64,000 nucleotides of DNA, from positions 1-64,000 of the forward strand of contig LNDQ01000115.1 of assembly GCA_001464695.1 (NCBI GenBank), read 5' to 3'. The stretch comes from Betaproteobacteria bacterium Ga0077523 (GTDB taxonomy: Bacteria > Pseudomonadota > Gammaproteobacteria > Burkholderiales > Ga0077523). This document shows, piece by piece, positions 8,871-16,768 of this stretch; position 1 is the first letter of the stretch; each line of letters opens with the position of its first letter. The notes beneath the pieces were generated by a model. It searched no databases. It saw only the letters and a list, made by a program, of their open reading frames with translations, and had not been told where the DNA came from. The position numbers and the translations under genes are program-made.

Positions 8871-9947
8871 CTAGTGATGGTAGGGCGCCCTGACGGCGTC
8901 GACGACCGCCTTGGTGACGTCGGCAGTGCGTGCCGTTCCGCCCAGATCGGGCGTGAACATGCGGGCGCCGGTGGCGATCTCCACGGCACGCATGAGCCGC
9001 CTGGCCGCCCGGGTCTCACCCAGATGATCGAGCATCATGACGGCGGTCCAGAAGGTCGCGACCGGGTTGGCCACGCCCTTGCCTTCGATGTCCCACGCCG
9101 ATCCGTGGATCGGTTCGAACATGCTGGGAAAGCGGCCTTCCGGGTTCAGGTTGGCCGTCGGCGCGATGCCGAGGCTACCCGACAGCGCAGCCGCGAGGTC
9201 CGACAGGATGTCCGCGTGCAGATTGGTGGCCACCATGACGTCCAGGGTAGCCGGTTTCAGCACCATGCGCTGGGTGGCGGCGTCCACCAGGACCTTGTCG
9301 GTCGTAACGTCGGGGAAGTCGCGCGCCACTTCGGCAAAGATCTCGTCCCACATCACCAGCCCGTTGCGCTGGGCGTTGGACTTGGTGACCAGGGTCAGCA
9401 GCTTGCGCGGGCGGGATTGCGCCAGCTTGAAGGCAAAGCGGTGGATGCGTTCCACACCGGCGCGGGTGAAGATCGAAACTTCGGTGGCGACCTCTTCCGG
9501 GTGTCCGCGGTGCGACCGGCCGCCCTGTCCGGAATACTCGCCTTCGCTGTTCTCGCGCACGATGATCCAGTCGATGTCGCCCGGCGACTTCAGCCGCAGC
9601 GGCGGGTCGATGCCCGGCAGGATGCGCGTCGGCCGCACGTTGGCGTACTGGTCGAAGCCCTGGCAGATGGCGAGGCGCAAGCCCCACAGCGAAATGTGAT
9701 CGGGCACCTGCAGCGAGCCGACGGCGCCGAAGAAGATGGCGTCGAAGGGCTTCAATTGTGCGAGCCCGTCGTCGTCCATCATGCGGCCGTGCTTCAGGTA
9801 GTAGTCGCTGCCCCAGGGGAAATGCTTGAAGTCGAGCGCGAACGAGCCGTCGGCCTGCGCCAGGGCGTCGAGCACTTCGATGCCGGCGGCGATGACTTCC
9901 TTGCCGATGCCGTCACCGGGGATGGCTGCGATCTTGTAGTGTTTCAT
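8871..9947 (-). CDS. ttuC: Tartrate/D-malate-type beta-decarboxylating dehydrogenase
   Basis: A 358-aa NAD-dependent enzyme of the isocitrate/isopropylmalate dehydrogenase family, in the tartrate dehydrogenase/D-malate dehydrogenase subgroup (TtuC/DmlA). It oxidises a 2-hydroxy acid and decarboxylates the product. Visible are the N-terminal IPGDGIGKEV, the substrate region with IIVRENSEGEY, the catalytic Tyr inside that motif, and the metal/NAD motif EPIHGSAWDI. It ends a minus-strand run after SDR, hydroxyacid dehydrogenase and BKACE genes, suggesting a role in hydroxy/keto-acid catabolism. ttuC is a family-level symbol; D-malate or another 3-substituted malate may be the real substrate. Confidence 0.85.
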   Translation of the reverse strand: MKHYKIAAIPGDGIGKEVIAAGIEVLDALAQADGSFALDFKHFPWGSDYYLKHGRMMDDDGLAQLKPFDAIFFGAVGSLQVPDHISLWGLRLAICQGFDQYANVRPTRILPGIDPPLRLKSPGDIDWIIVRENSEGEYSGQGGRSHRGHPEEVATEVSIFTRAGVERIHRFAFKLAQSRPRKLLTLVTKSNAQRNGLVMWDEIFAEVARDFPDVTTDKVLVDAATQRMVLKPATLDVMVATNLHADILSDLAAALSGSLGIAPTANLNPEGRFPSMFEPIHGSAWDIEGKGVANPVATFWTAVMMLDHLGETRAARRLMRAVEIATGARMFTPDLGGTARTADVTKAVVDAVRAPYHH

Positions 9948-9977
9948 GATGGGGGCATTCGAGATGGCGGCTGGCTG

Positions 9978-10039
9978 GCCCCCACCCTAACCCTCCCCCA
10001 GCGAAGCTGGCGCATGCGGGGGAAGGATGGGATGGGGGC
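9978..10039. repeat. GC-rich palindrome, family A copy 2
   Basis: Degenerate copy of the intergenic palindrome, from GCCCCCACCCT on the left to GGATGGGATGGGGGC on the right, around a short AGCGAAGCTGG core. It occupies most of the gap between the BKACE gene and the ttuC-like gene. Confidence 0.65.
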
Positions 10040-10053
10040 AAAGGGGGTAACGC

Positions 10054-10986
10054 CTAGAAGTTGACGTTACTCCCACCCTTCAACTTGAGAATGGCGCGAG
10101 CATCGTCGGGTGTCGCGATCTGCAGCCCCAGCTCTTCCAGAATGCGCCGGATCTTCGAAACCTGATCGGCATTCGTCTTTGCGAGCTGGCCCTTGCCGAT
10201 CCACAGACTGTCCTCCAGACCGACACGCACATTGCCACCCATCACCGCCGACATCGACGCGATGTACATCTGGTTGGACCCGGCACCGAGCACGGACCAC
10301 TGATACTGGTCGCCGAACAACCGGTCGGCCGTGCGCTTCATGTGCATCACGTCTTCCGGATGCGGGCCGATGCCGCCGCGCAGGCCGAACACCGACTGGA
10401 TGAAGAGCGGCGGCTTCACGATCCCGCGGTCGAGGAAGTGCGAGGCCGTGTACAGGTGGCCGATGTCGTAGCACTCGATCTCGAAGCGCGTGTTGTTCGC
10501 GCTGCACGACTCGAGGATGTAGGCGATGTCCTTGAAGGTGTTCTTGAAAATGCGATCATCGGAACCGGCAAGGTAGGGCCGTTCCCAGTCGTACTTGAAG
10601 TCCTTGTGGCGGTTCAGCATCTCGTACAGGCCGAAGTTCATCGAGCCCATGTTGAGCGACGCCACCTCGGGCTTCAACTGCAGCGCCGGCTGCAGGCGTT
10701 CCTCGATCGCCATGGTCGGCGCGCCACCGGTGGTGAGGTTGAGCACCACGTTCGAGGCGGCTTTGATCTTCGGCAGGAAGCGCCGGAACATGTCCGGGTC
10801 CTGCGTGGGGCGGCCGTCTTCGGGCATGCGCGCATGCAGATGCACGATGGCTGCGCCGGCGTTGGCGGCGCCGATCGCCGCCTCCGCGATCTCGTCGGGC
10901 GTGATCGGCAGGTAGGGCGACATCGATGGTGTATGGATCGCGCCGGTCACGGCGCAGGTGATGATGACTTTGCGTTGGGCTGCCAT
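10054..10986 (-). CDS. BKACE family beta-keto acid cleavage enzyme
   Basis: A 310-aa TIM-barrel enzyme of the BKACE (3-keto-5-aminohexanoate cleavage, DUF849) family. Family members condense a beta-keto acid with acetyl-CoA and split it into acetoacetate plus a new acyl-CoA, using a Zn ion. Visible are the opening VIITCAVTGAIHTP, the metal motif IVHLHAR, and a C-terminal glycine-rich segment with GGNVRVGLED. It sits between a lambda-crystallin-like hydroxyacid dehydrogenase (upstream) and a TtuC-like dehydrogenase, so the dehydrogenase may supply the beta-keto acid substrate, as L-carnitine dehydrogenase does for dehydrocarnitine cleavage. The substrate here is unknown; family confidence is high. 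Confidence 0.85.
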   Translation of the reverse strand: MAAQRKVIITCAVTGAIHTPSMSPYLPITPDEIAEAAIGAANAGAAIVHLHARMPEDGRPTQDPDMFRRFLPKIKAASNVVLNLTTGGAPTMAIEERLQPALQLKPEVASLNMGSMNFGLYEMLNRHKDFKYDWERPYLAGSDDRIFKNTFKDIAYILESCSANNTRFEIECYDIGHLYTASHFLDRGIVKPPLFIQSVFGLRGGIGPHPEDVMHMKRTADRLFGDQYQWSVLGAGSNQMYIASMSAVMGGNVRVGLEDSLWIGKGQLAKTNADQVSKIRRILEELGLQIATPDDARAILKLKGGSNVNF

Positions 10987-11004
10987 GGATCTCTCCGGAA
11001 AGGG

Positions 11005-11943
11005 CTATCGGTGTTTCTTGTCCTGGTCGCGCTTGTGCGCGATCAGCGCCATCAGACGGCGGTCGCGCCAGGCTTCGCGTGCGGCGTGTTCGCTCTGGGG
11101 CATCAGGTCGCGACGCTCGGCTTCGATGCGGCCGGCCAGTTCATCGTCCCACGGACGGTAGGTGACCCCGCGCATCATCCCCTGCATCTTAGGCCCGTAC
11201 CGCTTGGCGTAGTCGGTGACGCCGCCGGGCGCATTGAGGTCGATGGTCTCGAACGGTCCCATGAAGGCCCAACGCAGGCCGAGCCCGTCGCGAATGCACT
11301 TGTCGAGATCCTCGACGCTCACGTAACCCTCGTCCACGAGCCGCCACGATTCCTGCAGGAGGGCCGCTTGCAGGCGGTTCAGGATGAAGCCTTCGATCTC
11401 CTTCCTGACGATGATCGGTACCTGACCGGCGCGTTCGTGCAGTACCCGCGCACGTTCCACCACCTGCGGGTCGGTGAAGGGGGCGGGCGACAACTCCACG
11501 ACCGGAATCACATGCGGCGGATTCACCGGATGCGCCACCAGGCAGCGGTGCCTGCCGGGCACGTGGCCGGCGAAGCGCGAGGTCTCGATGGTCGAGGTGG
11601 ACGAGGCGAGAATGCAGTCGGGTGCGGCCAGCGCATCCAGGTCACTGAAGACCTGGCGCTTCACGTCCTCGCGTTCGGAAGTGTTCTCCTGCACGTATTT
11701 CGTGCCTTCGAGCGCAGCGGCCAGAGTCGGCGCGCCCGTGATGCGAGCCGCCACGACCGCAGGCGCTTCGCTCATGAGGCCGAAGGACCGGTATTCGGCG
11801 AGGCCTTCCTGGATCAGTGCGAGCGCATTGTCCACGGCGCCCGGCGCGCTGTCCCACAGCTTGACGGCGTGGCCCGCGCGCGCGAACACCATGGCCCACG
11901 CGCGCCCGATGAGGCCGGCACCGATGATGGCGATGTTTTCCAA
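11005..11943 (-). CDS. 3-hydroxyacid dehydrogenase, lambda-crystallin / L-gulonate or L-carnitine dehydrogenase type
   Basis: A 312-aa NAD-dependent dehydrogenase of the 3-hydroxyacyl-CoA dehydrogenase fold. The N-terminal Rossmann loop is IIGAGLIGRAWA. The catalytic region has SSTSTIETS and the His of AHPVNPPHVIPVVEL, and the C-terminal part reads SDGLGLR-like (RDGLGLRWAFMGPFET). The pattern matches lambda-crystallin (L-gulonate 3-dehydrogenase) and bacterial L-carnitine dehydrogenases rather than FadB. I start it at the TTG at 11943 because AGGGGA lies seven bases upstream and the Rossmann strand begins two residues later. It is 18 bp upstream of the BKACE gene, so it probably makes that enzyme's beta-keto acid. 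Confidence 0.8.
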   Translation of the reverse strand: MENIAIIGAGLIGRAWAMVFARAGHAVKLWDSAPGAVDNALALIQEGLAEYRSFGLMSEAPAVVAARITGAPTLAAALEGTKYVQENTSEREDVKRQVFSDLDALAAPDCILASSTSTIETSRFAGHVPGRHRCLVAHPVNPPHVIPVVELSPAPFTDPQVVERARVLHERAGQVPIIVRKEIEGFILNRLQAALLQESWRLVDEGYVSVEDLDKCIRDGLGLRWAFMGPFETIDLNAPGGVTDYAKRYGPKMQGMMRGVTYRPWDDELAGRIEAERRDLMPQSEHAAREAWRDRRLMALIAHKRDQDKKHR

Positions 11944-11974
11944 GTCAGTGTCCCCTGGTGGTTGGCTGGCACCG

Positions 11975-12072
11975 GTTTCCCTCACCCCGACCCCTCTCCC
12001 GAAGGGAGAGGGGCTCGGCGTAGTGGTTGGCTTCCCTCTCCCCCCGGGAGAGGGACCGAGGGTGAGGGAAAC
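11975..12072. repeat. Double-hairpin palindrome, family B copy 1
   Basis: Composite inverted repeat. The outer arms GTTTCCCTCACC (11975-11986) and GGTGAGGGAAAC (12061-12072) are exact. Inside are two hairpins: CCCCTCTCCC / GGGAGAGGGG (11991-12000, 12004-12013) with loop GAA, and CCCTCTCCC / GGGAGAGGG (12034-12042, 12046-12054). It fills the gap between the SDR and the hydroxyacid dehydrogenase. Confidence 0.8.
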
Positions 12073-12115
12073 CCACGCAGACCAGCAGGCTCTCAGCGTG
12101 CATGTGCGATCCCAT

Positions 12116-12898
12116 TCAGCGCAGGACTTCGACGTTGCCGCACACGGGCAGCGACTGTCCGCTCACGTGCCGGCCGGCGTCGGAGGCGAGGAACAGGGCC
12201 ATGTTGGCGATGTCCTGCGCGCTCACCATGATGCGCATCGAGACGTCGGCCACCATGCGCTGCTTCTGCTCCTCGACGCTGATGCCGAAGGCCTGTGCCT
12301 TTGCCGCGGCCACGCGATCGATGCGCTCACCTTCGACGATGCCGGGCTGGATGCAGTTGACGCGCACGTTGTCCGGGCCGGCTTCCATCGCCAGGCTCTG
12401 GGTGAGTCCGACCACGGCCCACTTGGCCGCGGCATAGGGGGAGCGTAGCGGAAAGCCAAGCCGGCCTGCGGTGGACGAGAGGTTGATGATGGCGCCACCG
12501 CCCGCCGCCTTGATCATCGGCATTCCCAGGCGAGTGCAATAGAAGATGCCGTTGAGATCGATGGCGATGCAGCGTTCCCAGTCCGCGACACTGATCTCCT
12601 CGATCTTGCCCGTGGGCCCGGCGATACCGGCATTGTTGACGAGAACATCGAGGCCGCCGAGCGTGCGCTTCACGTCGGCAAAGAGCTGGTCCACCTGCTT
12701 CAGGTCGGAGACGTCGCATACCGTGCTGGTGATGGCCGGCCGCGCCGCCCGCAGCGCGTCGAGCGCCTTGGTGTCCACGTCGCAGATATGGACGCGTGCA
12801 CCGGCGTCGGCGAATGTTTCCGCCATGGCGCGGCCGATGCCGCCTGCCCCGGCCGTGATGAGCACGCGTTTACCCGGCACCGCGAGATCCGGTTTCAT
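12116..12898 (-). CDS. SDR family oxidoreductase
   Basis: A 260-aa classical short-chain dehydrogenase/reductase. The nucleotide loop is TAGAGGIGRA, the structural motif is NNAGIAG, the catalytic Ser is in INLSSTAGR and the catalytic pair in SPYAAAKWA (YxxxK). An acidic Asp after the second strand (CDVD) suggests NAD rather than NADP. The ATG at 12898 has GGGAG six bases upstream, so I prefer it to the Met six codons earlier. It heads the minus-strand catabolic run with hydroxyacid dehydrogenase, BKACE and TtuC-like genes, although a 172 bp palindrome-rich gap separates it from the next. Its substrate is probably a hydroxy acid or sugar acid. Confidence 0.8.
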   Translation of the reverse strand: MKPDLAVPGKRVLITAGAGGIGRAMAETFADAGARVHICDVDTKALDALRAARPAITSTVCDVSDLKQVDQLFADVKRTLGGLDVLVNNAGIAGPTGKIEEISVADWERCIAIDLNGIFYCTRLGMPMIKAAGGGAIINLSSTAGRLGFPLRSPYAAAKWAVVGLTQSLAMEAGPDNVRVNCIQPGIVEGERIDRVAAAKAQAFGISVEEQKQRMVADVSMRIMVSAQDIANMALFLASDAGRHVSGQSLPVCGNVEVLR

Positions 12899-12961
12899 GA
12901 TTGTCTCCCCCCTCATATCGTTCTGGCCAAACCCGGAATTCTAGATCAATCGTGCCCCGGA

Positions 12962-13924
12962 TCAGGTTCTCGCGTGCGTGATGCAGGGTTCGTCCTGACA
13001 GACGAACACTTCGATGGTGACGTGTTCGAGGCCTGTCATGCCGCTCAACAGTGCCTTGTAATGTTCGGCGGAACGCGGCTGGTGCGTGACCACCGACAGG
13101 ATCAGGGCGCGCTGATCGCCGCCTATGCGCCACAGTCGCAGATCCGCGACACGATTGTCGGCATCGGCCTCGATCCGCTGCACGATCTCGGCTTCCAGGC
13201 TGGAATCGTCCGAGGCATCGAGCAGTACCAGCCCGGTGCTCTTCAGCAGTCCCCAGGCCCACCAGCCGATCAGTACCGAGCCGGCGATGGCGACGGCCGG
13301 GTCGAGCCACACCCAGCCGAGCCATTTGCCGGCCGCCAACGCCACGATGGCGAGCACCGAGGTCAGGGCATCGGCGACCACGTGCAGGTAGGCCGCCCGG
13401 AGGTTGTGATCGTGATGGTGGCCATGGTCGTGGCCATGGTGGTCATGATCGTGGCCCGCGGTACGCCCGCCGGAGAGCAGCAGTGCACTGGCGACGTTGA
13501 CGGCCAGCCCCAGCACGGCCACCACCATCGCTTCGTCGAACCGGACGGTGACGGGCTGCAACAGGCGCTGCACCGATTCGACGGCCATCAGCACGGCCAC
13601 CACGGCAAGCAGCAAGGCGCTGGCGAATCCGGCCAGCGCACTCACCTTGCCGGTGCCGAAGGAGAATCGCTCACTCTCGGCGTGGCGTCGAGCGAAGGAG
13701 TAGGCGAAGGCGGCGATGCCGAGTGCGGCGGCGTGCGAGCCCATGTGCCAGCCATCGGCCAGCAACGCCATCGACCCGGTGAGCCAGCCGGCCACCAGTT
13801 CGATCACCATGGTCGCGACGGTCAGGGCAAAGACGATGCGCGCCTTGCGTTCGGAGGCATGGTGCTCGGCGGGCAGCGGCGCGCGATCCTGGCGCCAGCG
13901 CTCGAGGGAAGCGTTGCGTTGCAT
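12962..13924 (-). CDS. dmeF: Cation diffusion facilitator, DmeF-like Co/Ni/Zn exporter
   Basis: A 320-aa inner-membrane CDF transporter that exports divalent metal ions by proton antiport. It shows six hydrophobic segments; the transport-site motifs are ADGWHMGSH in TM2 and HVVADAL in TM5. A His/Asp-rich cytoplasmic loop between TM4 and TM5 (alternating HDH and GHDHG) is typical of DmeF-type members. The ATG at 13924 is chosen because the frame upstream lacks family sequence. It lies 82 bp downstream of a Fur-family regulator on the same strand, suggesting metal-controlled expression. The DmeF subgroup call rests on the loop and length; Zn specificity remains possible. Confidence 0.8.
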   Translation of the reverse strand: MQRNASLERWRQDRAPLPAEHHASERKARIVFALTVATMVIELVAGWLTGSMALLADGWHMGSHAAALGIAAFAYSFARRHAESERFSFGTGKVSALAGFASALLLAVVAVLMAVESVQRLLQPVTVRFDEAMVVAVLGLAVNVASALLLSGGRTAGHDHDHHGHDHGHHHDHNLRAAYLHVVADALTSVLAIVALAAGKWLGWVWLDPAVAIAGSVLIGWWAWGLLKSTGLVLLDASDDSSLEAEIVQRIEADADNRVADLRLWRIGGDQRALILSVVTHQPRSAEHYKALLSGMTGLEHVTIEVFVCQDEPCITHART

Positions 13925-14006
13925 AGGGTTCAGGGAACCTCGTGACCCCGATTCTATCGGGAGTCGGCGGGTACCACAGTGCGCTTGCCCCCCGACCGAC
14001 GTGAGC

Positions 14007-14543
14007 TCAGCGCCGCGCGCCTGCGCCGCGTCGTCCGTTGAGCCGCGCGTGCTTGCGCGGATCGTGGGCCTTGTTCCCGGGCGAACACTCGGCACACAAG
14101 CCCTTCACCGTGAGATCCATGCTCTGCGGCGTGAAGCCGGCGGGGAGTACGGGCGTATAACCGGACCCCAGGTCATCGAGGCAGATCACGTTCTGGCAGC
14201 ACATGCACTTGAAGTGCGCGTGATTGTGCGCGTTCGCGTTGCCGGCCGCGTTGAAGCGCCAGACACGGTCATCGCCGCTGATCTTGTGTGCCAGTTCCTG
14301 CGTGGTGAGCCAGTCGAGCACGCGATACACCGTCACCCGGTCGATCCCGCACGCGGGCGACAACCGGTTCTCGATTTCCGCGTGCGTGAGTGCTCCCTCG
14401 GCCTTCAGCAGGCTCGCGAGGATCTCGATGCGGGCATTGGTGACGCGGGCACCGGTGGTGCGGATCAGATCTTCCGCGGTCACGCGATAGTTGACGGCCA
14501 TGGTCGCGATCGCTTGCGCATCGGAGTTCGGGCGGGCGGTCAT
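14007..14543 (-). CDS. Fur-family metal-responsive repressor
   Basis: A 178-aa Fur superfamily regulator. The N-terminal winged helix has GARVTNARIEILASLL and DRVTVYRVLDWL. The metal part contains HNHAHFKCMCC and a second GLCAEC pair, giving two CxxC-type structural zinc sites plus a His-rich regulatory site. Its C-terminal end is extended and basic (lysine, arginine and glycine), longer than a typical 140-150 aa Fur. It lies immediately upstream of the DmeF-like exporter on the same strand and probably controls it and perhaps itself. Zur or a Fur paralogue are the main alternatives; which metal is sensed cannot be read. Confidence 0.8.
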   Translation of the reverse strand: MTARPNSDAQAIATMAVNYRVTAEDLIRTTGARVTNARIEILASLLKAEGALTHAEIENRLSPACGIDRVTVYRVLDWLTTQELAHKISGDDRVWRFNAAGNANAHNHAHFKCMCCQNVICLDDLGSGYTPVLPAGFTPQSMDLTVKGLCAECSPGNKAHDPRKHARLNGRRGAGARR

Positions 14544-14602
14544 TTAATCACGTCACATGCGCAGCCGACAACGTTGAATCTCGTGACGGATTGTTGCGGC
14601 CC

Positions 14603-14634
14603 GAGAAGCGCGCGCTGTGCCAGGCGCGCTTCTC
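14603..14634. terminator. Strong hairpin between fur-like gene and binding-protein gene
   Basis: Perfect 11-bp stem GAGAAGCGCGC (14603-14613) and GCGCGCTTCTC (14624-14634) around a 10-base loop. It lies 17 bp beyond the stop of the minus-strand binding-protein gene, so it probably terminates that gene. However, the T-rich tail (GTTTCTTCTT) is on the plus-strand side. Confidence 0.55.
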
Positions 14635-14650
14635 GTTTCTTCTTCGATGC

Positions 14651-15937
14651 TTACTGCTTCTTGAACCCGCCGCGGATCCAGTCGAGGCTCTTCATGCCGT
14701 CGGGCGGACTGATCTGTTCCGGCGGATAGAACTTCACGTTGGTGAGTGTCGCCTTGCCGTCGACGATGCGAACCGAACCGATCGGAACGCTCTGCACGGC
14801 TTGATGGCCCTTGCCGAGCGACATGTCGACGATCCCCGCGACCGATTCGAACTTGAGGTATTCGAAGGCCTTGATGATCTCGTCATCGGACGGCGGCTTG
14901 CCGCCGGCGGTTTTCAACGCTTTCTCGTACGCGGCCTTCGCGCCGAGGAACGCGGTCGCCATGTGATACGACGAGTACACCGGCAGCGCCTTGTACTGGT
15001 CCTGGTAGGCCTTGCGAAACCACTGGTTGAGCTTGGTGGCCGGTGCGAACGGGCCGTTCGGGCCGCGTGCGCCGATCATGGTTCCGTCGGGCAGTTGCGA
15101 ACCCAGGCGTTCCAGCACGGTCTCGCCACAGATGATGATATTGGGGGATTTCTTCAGCAGCCCGCGCGGGCCGGCCTGCAGCAGGTAGGCCTCGAGGTCG
15201 CCGCCCCACAGCGAGTTCTGGATGATCTCGGCGTTGCTCGCGACCAGTGCGGAGATCTCGGTGCCGTATTGACCGGCGCCGAGCTTCGGCGTCATGTTGG
15301 TCGCGACCTGGGCCTGAGGCTTCAGCACCTTCATGGCTTCGGTGAAGTCGGACCAGGCGTCCTGGCCCCAGGCATAGTTGGGGTTGAGCCCGGAGAAGGT
15401 CTTCAAGTCCGGATACATCTCGGCCACGTAGCGGGCCACGGCGACGTTCTCCTGCGTGGCCATGGTCGTGGTGCGGAACACGTACTTGTAGGTGTTCTCC
15501 TCGAAGATGCGGTTGGTGGCGCAGTCGAAGAGCACCGTGAGCTTCTTCATCTCTTCGGCCACCGGTGCCACCGCGAGGCAATCGCCGCTCGAGATGACGC
15601 CGATCACGAGATCCACTTCCTGCCGGCCCACCAGGTTGCGGAACTCGGTCACCACCTTGGTGGGGCCGCCGGCCTCGTCGACGTACACGACCTCGACGGG
15701 GCGGCCGCCGAAGCCCTTCTGTTCGTAGCCCGGCACGATGCCGCCCTTGTTGAAGGCGTCCACCAGCGCGTCGGCGGCGTTCTTCGCCGGGACGCCGAAC
15801 GGACCGGCCGCCGGGCCCGACAGGAACGTGATGACGCCGATCTTCAGCGGTTTCGCGTCCTGCGCCATGGCCGGCGTTGCCATGAGGCCGGCGAGGCAAC
15901 CGAACGACGCTACGACGGACAACAACGCCCGAATCAT
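14651..15937 (-). CDS. Liv-type ABC transporter substrate-binding protein
   Basis: A 428-aa periplasmic binding protein of the branched-chain amino acid/aromatic-acid (LivJ, Peripla_BP_6) type. A Sec signal peptide occupies about res 1-25, ending ATPAMA before QDAKPLK. The mature part begins IGVITFLSGPAAGPFG, typical of the family, and the protein is longer than LivJ (367 aa), as is common for aromatic or dicarboxylate-type members. No LivHMGF permease or ATPase genes are nearby, so it is an orphan here. A perfect minus-strand TATAAT lies about 75 bp upstream. Ligand unknown. Confidence 0.85.
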   Translation of the reverse strand: MIRALLSVVASFGCLAGLMATPAMAQDAKPLKIGVITFLSGPAAGPFGVPAKNAADALVDAFNKGGIVPGYEQKGFGGRPVEVVYVDEAGGPTKVVTEFRNLVGRQEVDLVIGVISSGDCLAVAPVAEEMKKLTVLFDCATNRIFEENTYKYVFRTTTMATQENVAVARYVAEMYPDLKTFSGLNPNYAWGQDAWSDFTEAMKVLKPQAQVATNMTPKLGAGQYGTEISALVASNAEIIQNSLWGGDLEAYLLQAGPRGLLKKSPNIIICGETVLERLGSQLPDGTMIGARGPNGPFAPATKLNQWFRKAYQDQYKALPVYSSYHMATAFLGAKAAYEKALKTAGGKPPSDDEIIKAFEYLKFESVAGIVDMSLGKGHQAVQSVPIGSVRIVDGKATLTNVKFYPPEQISPPDGMKSLDWIRGGFKKQ

Positions 15938-16011
15938 GGTGCATCTCCTCCTGTTGTTGGACTGGCGTTTCGATTCGGCGCGGCGTTGCCGCTGCCCGGA
16001 AACGGGGCCGG

Positions 16012-16017
16012 ATTATA
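16012..16017 (-). promoter_or_regulatory. Candidate -10 box for the binding-protein gene
   Basis: The minus strand reads TATAAT here, a perfect -10, about 75 bp before the ATG of the Liv-type binding protein. The matching -35 region is weak (about 3 of 6 bases). Confidence 0.45.
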
Positions 16018-16045
16018 CAAGGCAGGTTTCGTGTTCCCCATCCGA

Positions 16046-16051
16046 TACAAT
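16046..16051 (+). promoter_or_regulatory. Candidate -10 box for tsaB
   Basis: TACAAT in the divergent gap, about 52 bp upstream of the TTG start of tsaB. No good -35 is visible 16-18 bp upstream. Confidence 0.35.
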
Positions 16052-16102
16052 CGGGCGCTTGTTCAACGGCCCGACCCGAAACGCGTTGACCGCGCTGCCC
16101 GT

Positions 16103-16768
16103 TTGAAGATTCTCGCGCTCGATACGTCCACCGAGTACTGTTCCGCCGCCCTCTGGATCGATGGCGAGGAGCGGCAATGCCTGGAGCACGCCGGGCAGCG
16201 ACATTCGCAGCTGTTGCTGCCCATGGTCGATCGGTTGCTCGGGGAGGGCGGGCTCAGTCTGCGTAGCCTCGATGCGATCGCGGCGACGGTCGGCCCGGGC
16301 TCCTTCACGGGTCTGCGCATCGCCACGGCCGTGGGGCAGGGCCTCGCGTTCGGTGCCGACCTGCCTGTGGTGCCGGTGGGGACTCTCGAGGCGCTGGCGG
16401 AAGGCTGCGAATCCGTCGAGGTCGCGGCCGCGCTCGACGCCCGCATGGGCGAAGTCTATTTCGGAGCGTTCCGCCGCCGGGCGTCGGATGTCGACGTCGT
16501 GGTCGCGCCGATCCTCGCCTCCCCCGATGCCGTGCCGCTGCTGCCGGCAGGCACGTGGGTTGGCTGCGGGATCGGCTTCGATCGCTTCGGTGCTGCTTTG
16601 ACGGCCCGCGTCGGTTCGATTCAGATCCTGCACGACCGGCACCCGGAAGCGCGCTGCGTCGCCCGTATCGCGGCGCGGCGCCTCGCCACCGGTGAACGTC
16701 ACGCGGCCGATGCGCTGGTGCCCTTGTACCTGCGCGACAAGGTCGCGCTGACGACGGCGGAGCGATGA
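16103..16768 (+). CDS. tsaB: tRNA threonylcarbamoyladenosine biosynthesis protein TsaB
   Basis: A 221-aa TsaB/YeaZ homologue, the partner of TsaD and TsaE in forming t6A37 on tRNAs that read ANN codons. It opens KILALDTSTEYCSAALW and carries the conserved ATVGPGSFTGLRIAT segment of the ASKHA-like fold. The frame has no ATG near this point; I place the start at the TTG at 16103, directly before the first conserved strand, although no strong ribosome site is visible. The stop overlaps the rimI start by four bases, so the two are translationally coupled. This tsaB-rimI-udg order is common in betaproteobacteria. Confidence 0.9.
   Translation: MKILALDTSTEYCSAALWIDGEERQCLEHAGQRHSQLLLPMVDRLLGEGGLSLRSLDAIAATVGPGSFTGLRIATAVGQGLAFGADLPVVPVGTLEALAEGCESVEVAAALDARMGEVYFGAFRRRASDVDVVVAPILASPDAVPLLPAGTWVGCGIGFDRFGAALTARVGSIQILHDRHPEARCVARIAARRLATGERHAADALVPLYLRDKVALTTAER

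Noticed and set aside
14591-16102. Upstream extension of the tsaB frame
   Set aside because: It runs antisense through the binding-protein gene; TsaB-family sequence only starts at 16103.
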